Assembly (NCBI RefSeq): GCF_006539985.1
Contig: NZ_BJOB01000003.1
Coordinates: 1-64,000, forward strand
DNA length: 64,000 bases
Origin: Kurthia gibsonii
Lineage (GTDB): Bacteria > Bacillota > Bacilli > Bacillales_A > Planococcaceae
Direction: 5' to 3'
The notes under the pieces are model-generated. The model made no database searches. It saw nothing but the letters and a program-made list of their open reading frames with translations, and was not told the origin of the DNA. Shown here one piece after another: positions 56,121 through 64,000 of the stretch; the first letter of the stretch is position 1, and the number at the start of each line of letters is the position of its first letter. A program made the position numbers and the translations under genes.

Positions 56121-56381
56121 ATGTTAATAAACGTAATTAATATCGCGTTTGAAATTTATTTTTATGTCATTATTGCTTATGTATTGATGTCATGGTTACC
56201 GGCATTACAAGAGTCTACTTTTGGTCAAGTGATTGGCAAGATTGTTGAACCTTATTTGGAAATTTTCAGAAAGATTATTCCACCGATTGGTATGATTGAT
56301 ATTTCACCAATTGTTGCAATCATCGCACTGAATTTTATTCAACTTGGTGTAATCAAAGTATTGTTTTATCTAATGTATTAA
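56121..56381 (+). CDS. ylmG: YggT family membrane protein (YlmG)
   Basis: A protein of 86 residues with two long hydrophobic segments, the block MSWLPALQESTFGQVIGKIVEPYLEIFRKIIPP cut here in sense by a kinked loop, which is the YggT signature (only its position, residues 22-54, need be noted). Linked to division and membrane or nucleoid arrangement in bacteria and chloroplasts. GAGGAG lies before the ATG, 12 bases after sepF. A terminator follows. Confidence 0.92.
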   Translation: MLINVINIAFEIYFYVIIAYVLMSWLPALQESTFGQVIGKIVEPYLEIFRKIIPPIGMIDISPIVAIIALNFIQLGVIKVLFYLMY

Positions 56382-56397
56382 ATAGAATGTTGAAGGG

Positions 56398-56453
56398 TGA
56401 CCTTTTCACAGTATCGTTCGTAAGTCACTATACTGAGAGAAGGTCATTTTTTT
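56398..56453 (+). terminator. Terminator after ylmG
   Basis: TGACCTTTTC-CAGTAT pairs with ATACTG-GAGAAGGTCA and leads into seven T. It stands before ylmH, so ylmH may have its own weak start or rely on readthrough. Confidence 0.88.
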
Positions 56454-56464
56454 GAGGTGAAAAC

Positions 56465-57253
56465 ATGGAAGAAATTTTACAACACTTTCGAGAAGATGAG
56501 CAGCCTTTTGTTATTCAAGCGAAAGAATGGATTGCAGATGTGGCATTAAGATATACACCGAAACTAACCGCTTTTTTAGATCCACGCCAAATTGCTATTA
56601 TTACATCTTTAGTAGGTCAAAATGGTGATGTAAAGATTCAAACATCTGGTGGTTTTGTAGAAGCAGAAAGACAACGTGTACTGCTATACCCAGATTACTT
56701 TGAGCCAGAAAAGAATGATTTCGAGTTAGTGGTATATGAATTACGTTACCCTGCAAAATTCTTACAATTAAAACACGGTGATGTTTTAGGTGCGTTAATG
56801 GCGACAGGTTTAGATCGTGGTAAGTTTGGGGATATTAGAATAGATGGAGAAAAAATCCAATTTGTTATACAAAAAGCATTTGCATCCTTTATTATGGTTA
56901 ATTTAGAGTCCATTCATAAAGCGAAGGTTCATTTAATGGAAGTGACAGAAGAAGCTCATTATCTTTTGCCACAAGATCAATGGACGGAACAATATGATAC
57001 GGTATCTTCGTTACGTTTAGATACAGTAATTGCATCTGTTTATAAAATATCACGTCAAAAGGCATCCCAATTGATTCAAGCTGGAAAAGTAAAAGTGAAT
57101 CATCAGCAACAAGAGCAAGGAACAATGGAGTTAGAAGAACAAGATTTAATCTCAATTCGGGGGTTTGGTCGCTCTATGATTCGTTCAATCGAAGGACGTA
57201 CAAAAAAAGATAAAATTCGTATTGTATTTGGGAAATTAGAAAGAAAAAGATAA
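56465..57253 (+). CDS. ylmH: YlmH family RNA-binding (S4 domain) protein
   Basis: A protein of 262 residues: an N-terminal part of ribosome-binding type (about 1-170, with PRQIAIITSLVG) and a C-terminal S4 domain (about 180-240, with RLDTVIASVYKISRQKA and GKVKVNHQQ). YlmH binds stalled large-subunit complexes and acts in ribosome rescue in B. subtilis. Located between ylmG and divIVA as usual. GAGGTGA lies before the ATG. Confidence 0.92.
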   Translation: MEEILQHFREDEQPFVIQAKEWIADVALRYTPKLTAFLDPRQIAIITSLVGQNGDVKIQTSGGFVEAERQRVLLYPDYFEPEKNDFELVVYELRYPAKFLQLKHGDVLGALMATGLDRGKFGDIRIDGEKIQFVIQKAFASFIMVNLESIHKAKVHLMEVTEEAHYLLPQDQWTEQYDTVSSLRLDTVIASVYKISRQKASQLIQAGKVKVNHQQQEQGTMELEEQDLISIRGFGRSMIRSIEGRTKKDKIRIVFGKLERKR

Positions 57254-57345
57254 AAATTATAAAAAATAATAATAGTAGATGAAGTTATACCTAATGAGGG
57301 GTATAATAAACCTATCTATATTGACAGGAAAAAGGGGAGAAAAAT

Positions 57346-57855
57346 ATGCCAATATCACCAATCGATATACATAATAAGGAATTCAACCGCGCGTTTCGTG
57401 GATATAATGAAGATGAGGTTAATGAGTTTTTAGAACAAGTCATGGAAGATTTGAAAGTCATTTTAGACGAAAAAAAGGAATTGGAAAACCGTCTGGTATC
57501 GATGAATGAGCAAATTGGTCATTATAACTCTTTAGAAGATACACTTCAAAAGTCGATTATTGTGGCACAAGAAGCGGCTGAAGAAGTGCGTCGTAATTCA
57601 CAAAAAGAAGCGAAGTTAATTGTGAAAGAAGCAGAGAAAAATGCCGATCGCATTGTGAACGAAGCACTTTCAAAAGCGCGTCGCATTGCGATGGAAATTG
57701 AAGAACTGAAAAAACAATCAAAAGTATTCCGCAATCGCTTTAAAATGATTGTAGAAGCACAATTGGACTTAATCGAGAATGATGATTGGGATCATTTGAT
57801 GGAATATGAAGCAGATACATCAGAGCTAGAACATTTAAATTTACCACAAGAATAG
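57346..57855 (+). CDS. divIVA: Cell division initiation protein DivIVA
   Basis: A coiled-coil protein of 169 residues that binds curved membrane at the poles and septum. The N-terminal lipid-binding domain (ISPIDIHNKEFNRAFRGYNEDEVNEFL without its last residues, 3-28) and two coiled coils (about 30-65 and 70-145) are clear. GGGGAG lies before the ATG. A TATAAT at 57302-57307 with ATGAAG 17 bases upstream could be its promoter. The ileS T-box leader follows. Confidence 0.95.
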   Translation: MPISPIDIHNKEFNRAFRGYNEDEVNEFLEQVMEDLKVILDEKKELENRLVSMNEQIGHYNSLEDTLQKSIIVAQEAAEEVRRNSQKEAKLIVKEAEKNADRIVNEALSKARRIAMEIEELKKQSKVFRNRFKMIVEAQLDLIENDDWDHLMEYEADTSELEHLNLPQE

Positions 57856-57919
57856 TTGAGTACTACTTGACGAATGCGAAACGTTTTTTTATAATCGCAT
57901 TATATGTATAAAAGTATTG

Positions 57920-58155
57920 ATAGAGACAGTATTTTATGAGAGCAGTAAAGCGATTCGAGGATAGTGTAAGCTCGGACAACGTAATCATAAGAGAAAATCA
58001 CTCTTGAACTAGATTGCTGAACAGATTTAGTAAGCAATCTCGGGCGCACACCGTTACTGTGTTCTAAGAGGCAAATTAAGTAGAATTAGTTTGCAACTAG
58101 GGTGGTACCGCGAGAATACTCCTCCTCGTCCCTTTGGGATGGGGAGTTTTTTTAT
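57920..58155 (+). promoter_or_regulatory. T-box riboswitch of ileS (tRNA-Ile sensing)
   Basis: The conserved T-box AGGGTGGTACCGCG is at 58099-58112 and is followed by a terminator hairpin (58118-58153). In stem I GAGAG (57938-57942) can pair with CTCTT (58001-58005), which brings AGTA opposite GAA, the loop-E pattern, and places ATC at 57997-57999 as the isoleucine specifier with the usual A after it. Another ATC at 57984 is a less likely choice. The T in TGGT would pair with a discriminator A. Uncharged tRNA-Ile should turn on ileS. Confidence 0.93.
58118..58153 (+). terminator. T-box leader terminator
   Basis: ACTCC and GGAGT pair outside, CGTCCC and GGGATG inside, around a TTT loop and before seven T. 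It competes with the antiterminator that contains the T-box. Confidence 0.9.
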
Positions 58156-58210
58156 TTCCTGGGAAATTTCCTAGGGAAAATATGAGATGAATTAGAGGAG
58201 GAACTTCAAT

Positions 58211-60982
58211 ATGGATTATAAAAATACACTATTGATGCCAAAAACTGATTTCCCGATGCGTGGAAATTTACCAAACAACGAACCAAAAATCCAAGATAAA
58301 TGGAACGAGATGGATATTAATAAACTTGTTCTTGAACGTACAAAAGATCGTACACCATTTATCTTACATGATGGACCTCCGTATGCGAACGGCGATTTAC
58401 ACATGGGTCATGCTTTAAACAAAGTATTAAAAGATATGATTAACCGTCACCGCTCAATGACAGGTTATTTTGTACCGTACGTTCCTGGTTGGGATACGCA
58501 TGGTTTACCAATTGAACAAGCATTAACTAAAAAAGGACATGACCGCAAAAAAATGTCGGTAGCAGAATTCCGTGAGTTATGTATGCAATATGCATATGAA
58601 CAAGTAAATAACCAACGTGAACAATTCCGTCGTATTGGTGTTCGTGGTGATTGGGAAAACCCATATATCACATTAAACCCTGAGTTTGAAGCTCGTCAAA
58701 TTGGTGTATTTGGTCGTATGGCTGAAAAGGGTTATATCTATAAAGGTTTAAAACCTGTTTACTGGTCACCTTCAAGTGAGTCAGCATTAGCAGAAGCTGA
58801 AATCGAATATGCTAATGTAACATCACCATCAATTTATGTAGCATTCGCTGTAGAAGATGGAAAAGGCGTTGTGAACCAAGATGAAAAGTTCATCATCTGG
58901 ACAACAACACCATGGACAATCCCAGCGAACTTAGGTATTTCAGTAAATCCTGAATTCACATATGTTGTAGTGAAAGCAAACGATCAAAAATATATCGTAG
59001 CAAAAGATTTATTAGAGGACGTTGCACAAAAACTAGGTTTTGAAAATGTGGAGATTGATCGTGAAATCTCAGGTGCAGATTTAGAAAACGTAACAGCGAA
59101 ACATCCTTTATTTGACCGCACATCATTAGTGATGTTAGGTGACCACGTAACAGCAGAAGCTGGTACAGGGTGTGTTCATACAGCAACAGGCCATGGTGAA
59201 GATGACTATCAAGTTGGTAAACGTTATGGTCTTGAAACATTATCAATCGTTGATAACAAAGGTATGATGACAGAAGATGCAGGTGAATTTGCTGGTTTAT
59301 TCTATGAAAAAGCAAATGGACCAATCTGTGATAAGTTAGAAGAAGTAGGTGCTTTATTAAGCAAAACATTCTTCGAGCACTCGTACCCACATGACTGGCG
59401 TACAAAAAAACCAGTTATTTTCCGTGCAACACCACAATGGTTTGCATCAATTGAAAGTTTCCGCGGCGAATTATTACAAGCGATTCGTGAGACAAACTTC
59501 ACACCTGTATGGGGCGAAACACGTCTGTATAATATGATTCGTGATCGTGGTGACTGGTGTATTTCTCGTCAACGTACATGGGGTGTTCCAATTCCTGTAT
59601 TCTATGCTGAGAACGGTGAAGAAATTATTACAAAAGAAACAATTGAACACGTACAAAACTTATTCCGTGAACACGGTTCAAATATTTGGTTCCAAAAAAC
59701 AGCAAAAGAGTTATTACCAGAAGGCTTCACACATCCTGGTTCACCAAATGGTGAGTTTACAAAAGAAAATGACATCATGGATGTATGGTTTGATTCAGGT
59801 TCAACACATCAAGGTGTATTAGATGAGCGTCCAGAATTACGCTACCCAGCTGATTTATACTTAGAGGGTTCTGACCAATATCGTGGTTGGTTCAACTCGT
59901 CATTAATCACATCGGTTGCAATTAATGGTCACGCACCTTATAAAGGTTTACTATCACATGGTTTCGTACTAGATGGTGATGGTCGTAAGATGTCTAAATC
60001 ACTTGGTAACATCATCGCGCCATCTAAAGTAATGAATCAATACGGTGCAGATATCCTACGTCTATGGGTTGCTTCTGTTGACTATACAGCAGACGTTCGT
60101 ATCTCAATGGATATGTTAAAGCAAGTTTCGGAAGTATATCGTAAAGTACGTAATACGCTTAAATTCTTACATGGTAACTTACACGACTTCAATCGTGAAA
60201 CAGACTATGTAGCATATGAAGATTTACGTGAAGTAGATCAATACATGTATATGAAGTTACAACAGTTCATCAAAACAGTTCGTGAAGCATATGATGCATA
60301 TGAATTTGCAACAGTGTATAAAGCGATGAACAACTTCATCTCATCTGATTTAAGTTCATTCTACTTAGATCTTGCGAAAGATGTTGTCTATATTGAAGGT
60401 TATGATCAACCAGCTCGTCGTGCGATGCAATCTGTTATTGCGGATACATTAGATGCATTACTAAAACTATTATCACCAATCATTCCACATACAGCGGATG
60501 AAATGTGGTCGTATTTAGAAGAAACAGATGTACCTTCTGTTCAATTAACAGACATGCCAGATGCGGTTGAAAAAGCCAATTTCGAAGCATTAGATGAAAA
60601 ATGGTCACGTATTATGGAAATTCGTAGTGTTGTGTTGAAAGCACTTGAACAAGCGCGTAACCATAAAGTTATCGGTAAATCACTTGAAGCGAAAGTAACA
60701 GTTTACTGTGATGAGCAAACAACAGCATTGCTACAAGACCCTACAGTTAACTATGCGCAATTAAGCATCGTTTCTCAATTTGTAGTAGGTGGCTTAACAA
60801 GCGAAGCACCTGATAGCGCTATAGAGCAAGATGGTATTGCGGTAACAGTAGAAAAAGCTGAAGGTGAAAAATGTGAGCGTTGCTGGACAATTTCAGAAAC
60901 AGTTGGCTCAAATGAACAACACCCAACACTTTGCGCACATTGTGCAGAAGTAGTAGAAGCTTATTACGTAGAGGCTGAATAA
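58211..60982 (+). CDS. ileS: Isoleucyl-tRNA synthetase
   Basis: Class Ia synthetase of 923 residues. HMGH at 64-67 is the HIGH motif and KMSKS is at 593-597. The CP1 editing domain lies about 180-390, with the editing-site [15 protein letters not shown] segment, and a C-terminal zinc knuckle (CERCW, CAHC, about 888-911) is present. Zinc-knuckle and length fit the bacterial, mupirocin-sensitive type rather than the eukaryote-like type; that is inference. GAGGAGG lies before the ATG and a T-box leader controls it. Confidence 0.97.
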   Translation: MDYKNTLLMPKTDFPMRGNLPNNEPKIQDKWNEMDINKLVLERTKDRTPFILHDGPPYANGDLHMGHALNKVLKDMINRHRSMTGYFVPYVPGWDTHGLPIEQALTKKGHDRKKMSVAEFRELCMQYAYEQVNNQREQFRRIGVRGDWENPYITLNPEFEARQIGVFGRMAEKGYIYKGLKPVYWSPSSESALAEAEIEYANVTSPSIYVAFAVEDGKGVVNQDEKFIIWTTTPWTIPANLGISVNPEFTYVVVKANDQKYIVAKDLLEDVAQKLGFENVEIDREISGADLENVTAKHPLFDRTSLVMLGDHVTAEAGTGCVHTATGHGEDDYQVGKRYGLETLSIVDNKGMMTEDAGEFAGLFYEKANGPICDKLEEVGALLSKTFFEHSYPHDWRTKKPVIFRATPQWFASIESFRGELLQAIRETNFTPVWGETRLYNMIRDRGDWCISRQRTWGVPIPVFYAENGEEIITKETIEHVQNLFREHGSNIWFQKTAKELLPEGFTHPGSPNGEFTKENDIMDVWFDSGSTHQGVLDERPELRYPADLYLEGSDQYRGWFNSSLITSVAINGHAPYKGLLSHGFVLDGDGRKMSKSLGNIIAPSKVMNQYGADILRLWVASVDYTADVRISMDMLKQVSEVYRKVRNTLKFLHGNLHDFNRETDYVAYEDLREVDQYMYMKLQQFIKTVREAYDAYEFATVYKAMNNFISSDLSSFYLDLAKDVVYIEGYDQPARRAMQSVIADTLDALLKLLSPIIPHTADEMWSYLEETDVPSVQLTDMPDAVEKANFEALDEKWSRIMEIRSVVLKALEQARNHKVIGKSLEAKVTVYCDEQTTALLQDPTVNYAQLSIVSQFVVGGLTSEAPDSAIEQDGIAVTVEKAEGEKCERCWTISETVGSNEQHPTLCAHCAEVVEAYYVEAE

Positions 60983-60991
60983 TAAGAATTT

Positions 60992-61037
60992 AAACATCTT
61001 CCTATAATCGTTCATTCGGTTTGGGAAGATGTTTTTC
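60992..61037 (+). terminator. ileS terminator
   Basis: AAACATCTTCC pairs with GGAAGATGTTT around a 21-base loop and leads into T residues. Confidence 0.88.
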
Positions 61038-61154
61038 TTTGTGTGCAATTCGTGAAAGAAGTAGAACATGAATAAAAAAATCTTTCGGTTATTTCTCAAA
61101 AAGTGAATGGGTATGGTAAAATGAGTAACATATTGTATAGACGGAGGAAACAAG

Positions 61155-61631
61155 GTGTTTAAATATTATCTTATTGCATTATTTGTTATTGTGTTAGACC
61201 AAGTAACGAAGTGGTTTGTAGTAGACAATATGGAACTTGGACAAGAAGTGTCGGTATTTGACCCATATTTATCTATTTATTCGCATCGAAATCGCGGCGC
61301 TGCGTGGGGAATTCTACAAGATCAATTCTGGTTATTCGCCATCATTACAGTAGTCGTGGTCGTAGGGATTATCTATTTTTACCATAAAGAAGCAAAAAGA
61401 AAACCGTTATTACAGGCGAGTTTAATGATGCTTTTAGGTGGTGCAATTGGTAACTTTATCGACCGAGTATTTCGTGGAGAAGTTGTCGATTTTGTCAGTG
61501 TATTAATACCAGGAATCAATTATCAATTCCCGATTTTTAATATTGCAGATGCAGCGTTAACGCTCGGCGTTATTATGTTAATTATATATATTCTTTTCGA
61601 AGATCGAAAAGTAAAGAAAAAGGTGAAGTAA
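61155..61631 (+). CDS. lspA: Signal peptidase II (lipoprotein signal peptidase)
   Basis: Membrane aspartyl protease of 158 residues that cuts lipoprotein signal peptides before the lipobox Cys, such as in the lipoprotein at 40648. Four TM segments; catalytic Asp103 in GNFIDRV and Asp132 in FNIADAAL; NRGAAWGIL is typical. GTG 61155 is the start after GGAGG. The stop shares one base with the rluD-type start (TAATG). Confidence 0.96.
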   Translation: MFKYYLIALFVIVLDQVTKWFVVDNMELGQEVSVFDPYLSIYSHRNRGAAWGILQDQFWLFAIITVVVVVGIIYFYHKEAKRKPLLQASLMMLLGGAIGNFIDRVFRGEVVDFVSVLIPGINYQFPIFNIADAALTLGVIMLIIYILFEDRKVKKKVK

Positions 61632-62551
61632 TGTCAGAAACATTTTTAATTACAGCAGAACAAAAAGGTCAACGTCTTGATAAAGTCTTAGGAGCTTTAC
61701 AAGAAGAATGGTCGCGTGGTCAGATTCAAACATTTATTGATGAAGGTCATTTATTAGTAAATGGAGAAAAAGTAAAAAAAACATATAAACTAAAAGAGAA
61801 CGATGAAATTGTCGTGAATCCACCAGAACCAGAGCCGCTTGAAATTTTAGCAGAAGATTTAAACTTAGAAATCGTTTATGAAGATGCAGATGTATTAGTT
61901 GTGAATAAGCCAAAAGGTATGGTTGTTCATCCAGCGCCTGGTCATACAACCGGTACATTAGTGAATGGTTTAATGCATCAAGTAACAGATTTATCAGGTA
62001 TTAATGGTGTGATGCGTCCAGGAATTGTTCACCGTATTGATAAAGATACATCAGGTTTATTAATGGTTGCTAAAAATGATTTAGCACATGAGTCGCTTGT
62101 ACAACAACTAGTTGATAAGTCGGTTACTCGCCGATACATTGCATTAGTTCATGGGCATATTCCACATGATAAAGGTACAATTGATGCACCAATCGGACGT
62201 GACAAAAAAGATCGTCAAAAAATGGGCGTTGTAGATGAAGGTAAGAACGCTGTAACACATTTCCAAGTGATTGGTCGCTTTGGTGTAGACTATACATTAG
62301 TACAATGTCGTCTTGAAACAGGTCGTACACACCAAATTCGTGTGCATATGAACTACATCGGCTATCCATTAGTAGGCGATCCGAAATATGGACCGAAAAA
62401 GACAATGGATATTGGTGGTCAGGCATTACACGCAGGTGTGCTTGGTTTTGTTCATCCACGTACGAATGAATATTTAGAGTTTGAAGCACCAATGCCACAA
62501 GAGTTTGACGCATTATTGAACGAACTAAAATCTTCATACGATAAAAAATAA
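61631..62551 (+). CDS. RluA family pseudouridine synthase (YlyB/RluD-like)
   Basis: A large-subunit rRNA pseudouridine synthase of 306 residues. An N-terminal S4 domain (about 12-70, with RLDKVLGAL) is followed by the catalytic domain with HRIDKDTSGLL, where Asp137 is catalytic, and RTHQIRVHM. It is B. subtilis YlyB in position, between lspA and pyrR. The exact 23S target is not proven; RluD-type sites in helix 69 are the best guess. Confidence 0.94.
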   Translation: MSETFLITAEQKGQRLDKVLGALQEEWSRGQIQTFIDEGHLLVNGEKVKKTYKLKENDEIVVNPPEPEPLEILAEDLNLEIVYEDADVLVVNKPKGMVVHPAPGHTTGTLVNGLMHQVTDLSGINGVMRPGIVHRIDKDTSGLLMVAKNDLAHESLVQQLVDKSVTRRYIALVHGHIPHDKGTIDAPIGRDKKDRQKMGVVDEGKNAVTHFQVIGRFGVDYTLVQCRLETGRTHQIRVHMNYIGYPLVGDPKYGPKKTMDIGGQALHAGVLGFVHPRTNEYLEFEAPMPQEFDALLNELKSSYDKK

Positions 62552-62559
62552 AAAAGCAA

Positions 62560-62588
62560 TTGACACTTTAAGTCATAGAGCATATACT
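62560..62588 (+). promoter_or_regulatory. pyr operon promoter
   Basis: TTGACA (62560-62565) and TATACT (62583-62588) are separated by 17 bases, a near-perfect sigma-A promoter. Confidence 0.9.
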
Positions 62589-62594
62589 GATAAC

Positions 62595-63309
<715 letters not shown>

Positions 63310-63338
63310 GCAAGATAGAATGTGAGGACATTATAGAT

Positions 63339-64000
63339 ATGACAAATGCAGTATTAGATATTAACGACAAGCCGAAAACGAGCCAACTTTTGACACTTAG
63401 TTTACAACATATGTTTGCGATGTTTGGTTCGACAATTCTTGTTCCAACATTAACAGGTTTATCACCAGCAATCGCCCTTTTAACAAGTGGCGTTGCAACA
63501 CTATTCTTCTTATTAATTACACGCTTTCAAGTTCCAGCGTACTTAGGATCATCATTTGCATTTATCGCACCAATGATTGTTGCAACACAGTCATTTGGCG
63601 GACCAGGTGGAGCCATGCTAGGCGCCATGCTAGTCGGTGTGACATACGGTATAGTCGCACTAGTGATTTGGAAAACAGGTTATAAATGGTTAATGCGTTT
63701 ATTACCGCCAATCGTTGTAGCACCTGTTATTATGGTTATCGGTTTAGGTTTAGCAGCAACCGCTGTAGATATGTCAATGAATGAAACATTACAAAACGGT
63801 ACAAAAGTGTATCATGCATCGTATTTCATCATTGCGCTGATTACATTAGCAGCAGCCATCTTAGTGAACAACTTCATTAAAGGTGTAGTAAGTACAATGC
63901 CAATCTTACTTGGCTTAATTGCAGGTTATGTAGCAGCATTAATTTCAGACAAAATTGCAGGTACAAACTTTATCGACTTTTCAAAAGTAGTTGATGCGCC
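63339..64000 (+). CDS. pyrP: Uracil permease (partial, runs off the window)
   Basis: The frame starts at ATG 63339 and stays open to the right edge: 220 full codons. The translation opens MTNAVLDINDKPKTSQLLTL, then LQHMFAMFGSTILVPTLTGL and a YLGSSFAFIAPM block, all typical of UraA/PyrP (nucleobase:cation symporter 2) proteins; at least six membrane helices are visible. GAGG lies ten bases before the start. It is in the pyr operon under the attenuator upstream of pyrR. Confidence 0.92.
   Translation, partial: MTNAVLDINDKPKTSQLLTLSLQHMFAMFGSTILVPTLTGLSPAIALLTSGVATLFFLLITRFQVPAYLGSSFAFIAPMIVATQSFGGPGGAMLGAMLVGVTYGIVALVIWKTGYKWLMRLLPPIVVAPVIMVIGLGLAATAVDMSMNETLQNGTKVYHASYFIIALITLAAAILVNNFIKGVVSTMPILLGLIAGYVAALISDKIAGTNFIDFSKVVDA

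Noticed and set aside
57984-57986. ATC at 57984 as the T-box specifier
   Set aside because: The ATC at 57997 lies next to a GAA that faces AGTA across a GAGAG/CTCTT helix, which fits the loop-E layout better.

Overview
The window is low-GC Firmicutes chromosome. Gene content and order follow the Bacillus subtilis ykqC-to-pyrR backbone: rnjA-rpoY, ykrA-def-pdhABCD, yktAB-suhB, typA-ylaI-ylaN-ftsW-pycA, ylb genes to rpmF, bshC, dcw cluster, ylmEFGH-divIVA-ileS-lspA-rluD-pyrR. The ctaG/DUF420 pair, the enoyl-CoA hydratase and DUF3397 genes before bshC, and the lack of every sporulation gene normally found here (spoVD, spoVE, spoIIGA-sigE-sigG) suggest an asporogenous member of Planococcaceae/Caryophanaceae, for example Kurthia. 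That placement is an inference from gene order and base composition only.

Layout: 1-1.5 kb holds the end of an ABC-transporter cassette. 1.7-3.6 kb is rnjA-rpoY on the minus strand, followed by a self-contained tiny transcription unit that encodes a 23-residue, very basic peptide (3743-3814). 4-10.6 kb has ykrA, def and the four-gene pyruvate dehydrogenase operon. 10.7-17.3 kb carries an unusual SDR protein, a divergent TetR/RND efflux (SwrC-like) pair with two operator palindromes, and a lrgAB/cidAB-type pair. 17.3-24.6 kb is yktA to ftsW. 24.6-31.3 kb is pycA, ctaG, a DUF420 gene, ylbC and ylbF. 31.3-40.2 kb contains ylb-type genes, rsmD-coaD, a Lon-like protease, tmcAL and rpmF. 40.3-41.7 kb is a very AT-rich accessory patch with a decayed dispersed repeat, a lipoprotein and a small unknown gene. 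41.8-44.7 kb holds a crotonase, DUF3397 and bshC. 45.1-54.7 kb is a slim dcw cluster (rsmH, ftsL, pbpB, mraY, murD, divIB, ftsA, ftsZ). 54.9-57.9 kb is ylmE, sepF, ylmG, ylmH and divIVA. 57.9-62.6 kb is a T-box leader, ileS, lspA and rluD. The window ends with a PyrR-type attenuator, pyrR and the start of pyrP.

Most genes are housekeeping: RNA decay, pyruvate oxidation and carboxylation, division and wall synthesis, and pyrimidine control. Regulation readable from the sequence includes the ileS T-box, the pyr attenuator, a near-consensus pdh promoter with an unexplained 16-bp perfect palindrome upstream, and paired TetR operators. The points most worth a second look are the 23-residue cationic peptide gene, the palindrome between def and pdhA, the SDR lacking its catalytic Tyr/Lys, and the accessory patch after rpmF. 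No rRNA, tRNA, CRISPR array, intact insertion sequence or prophage was seen.
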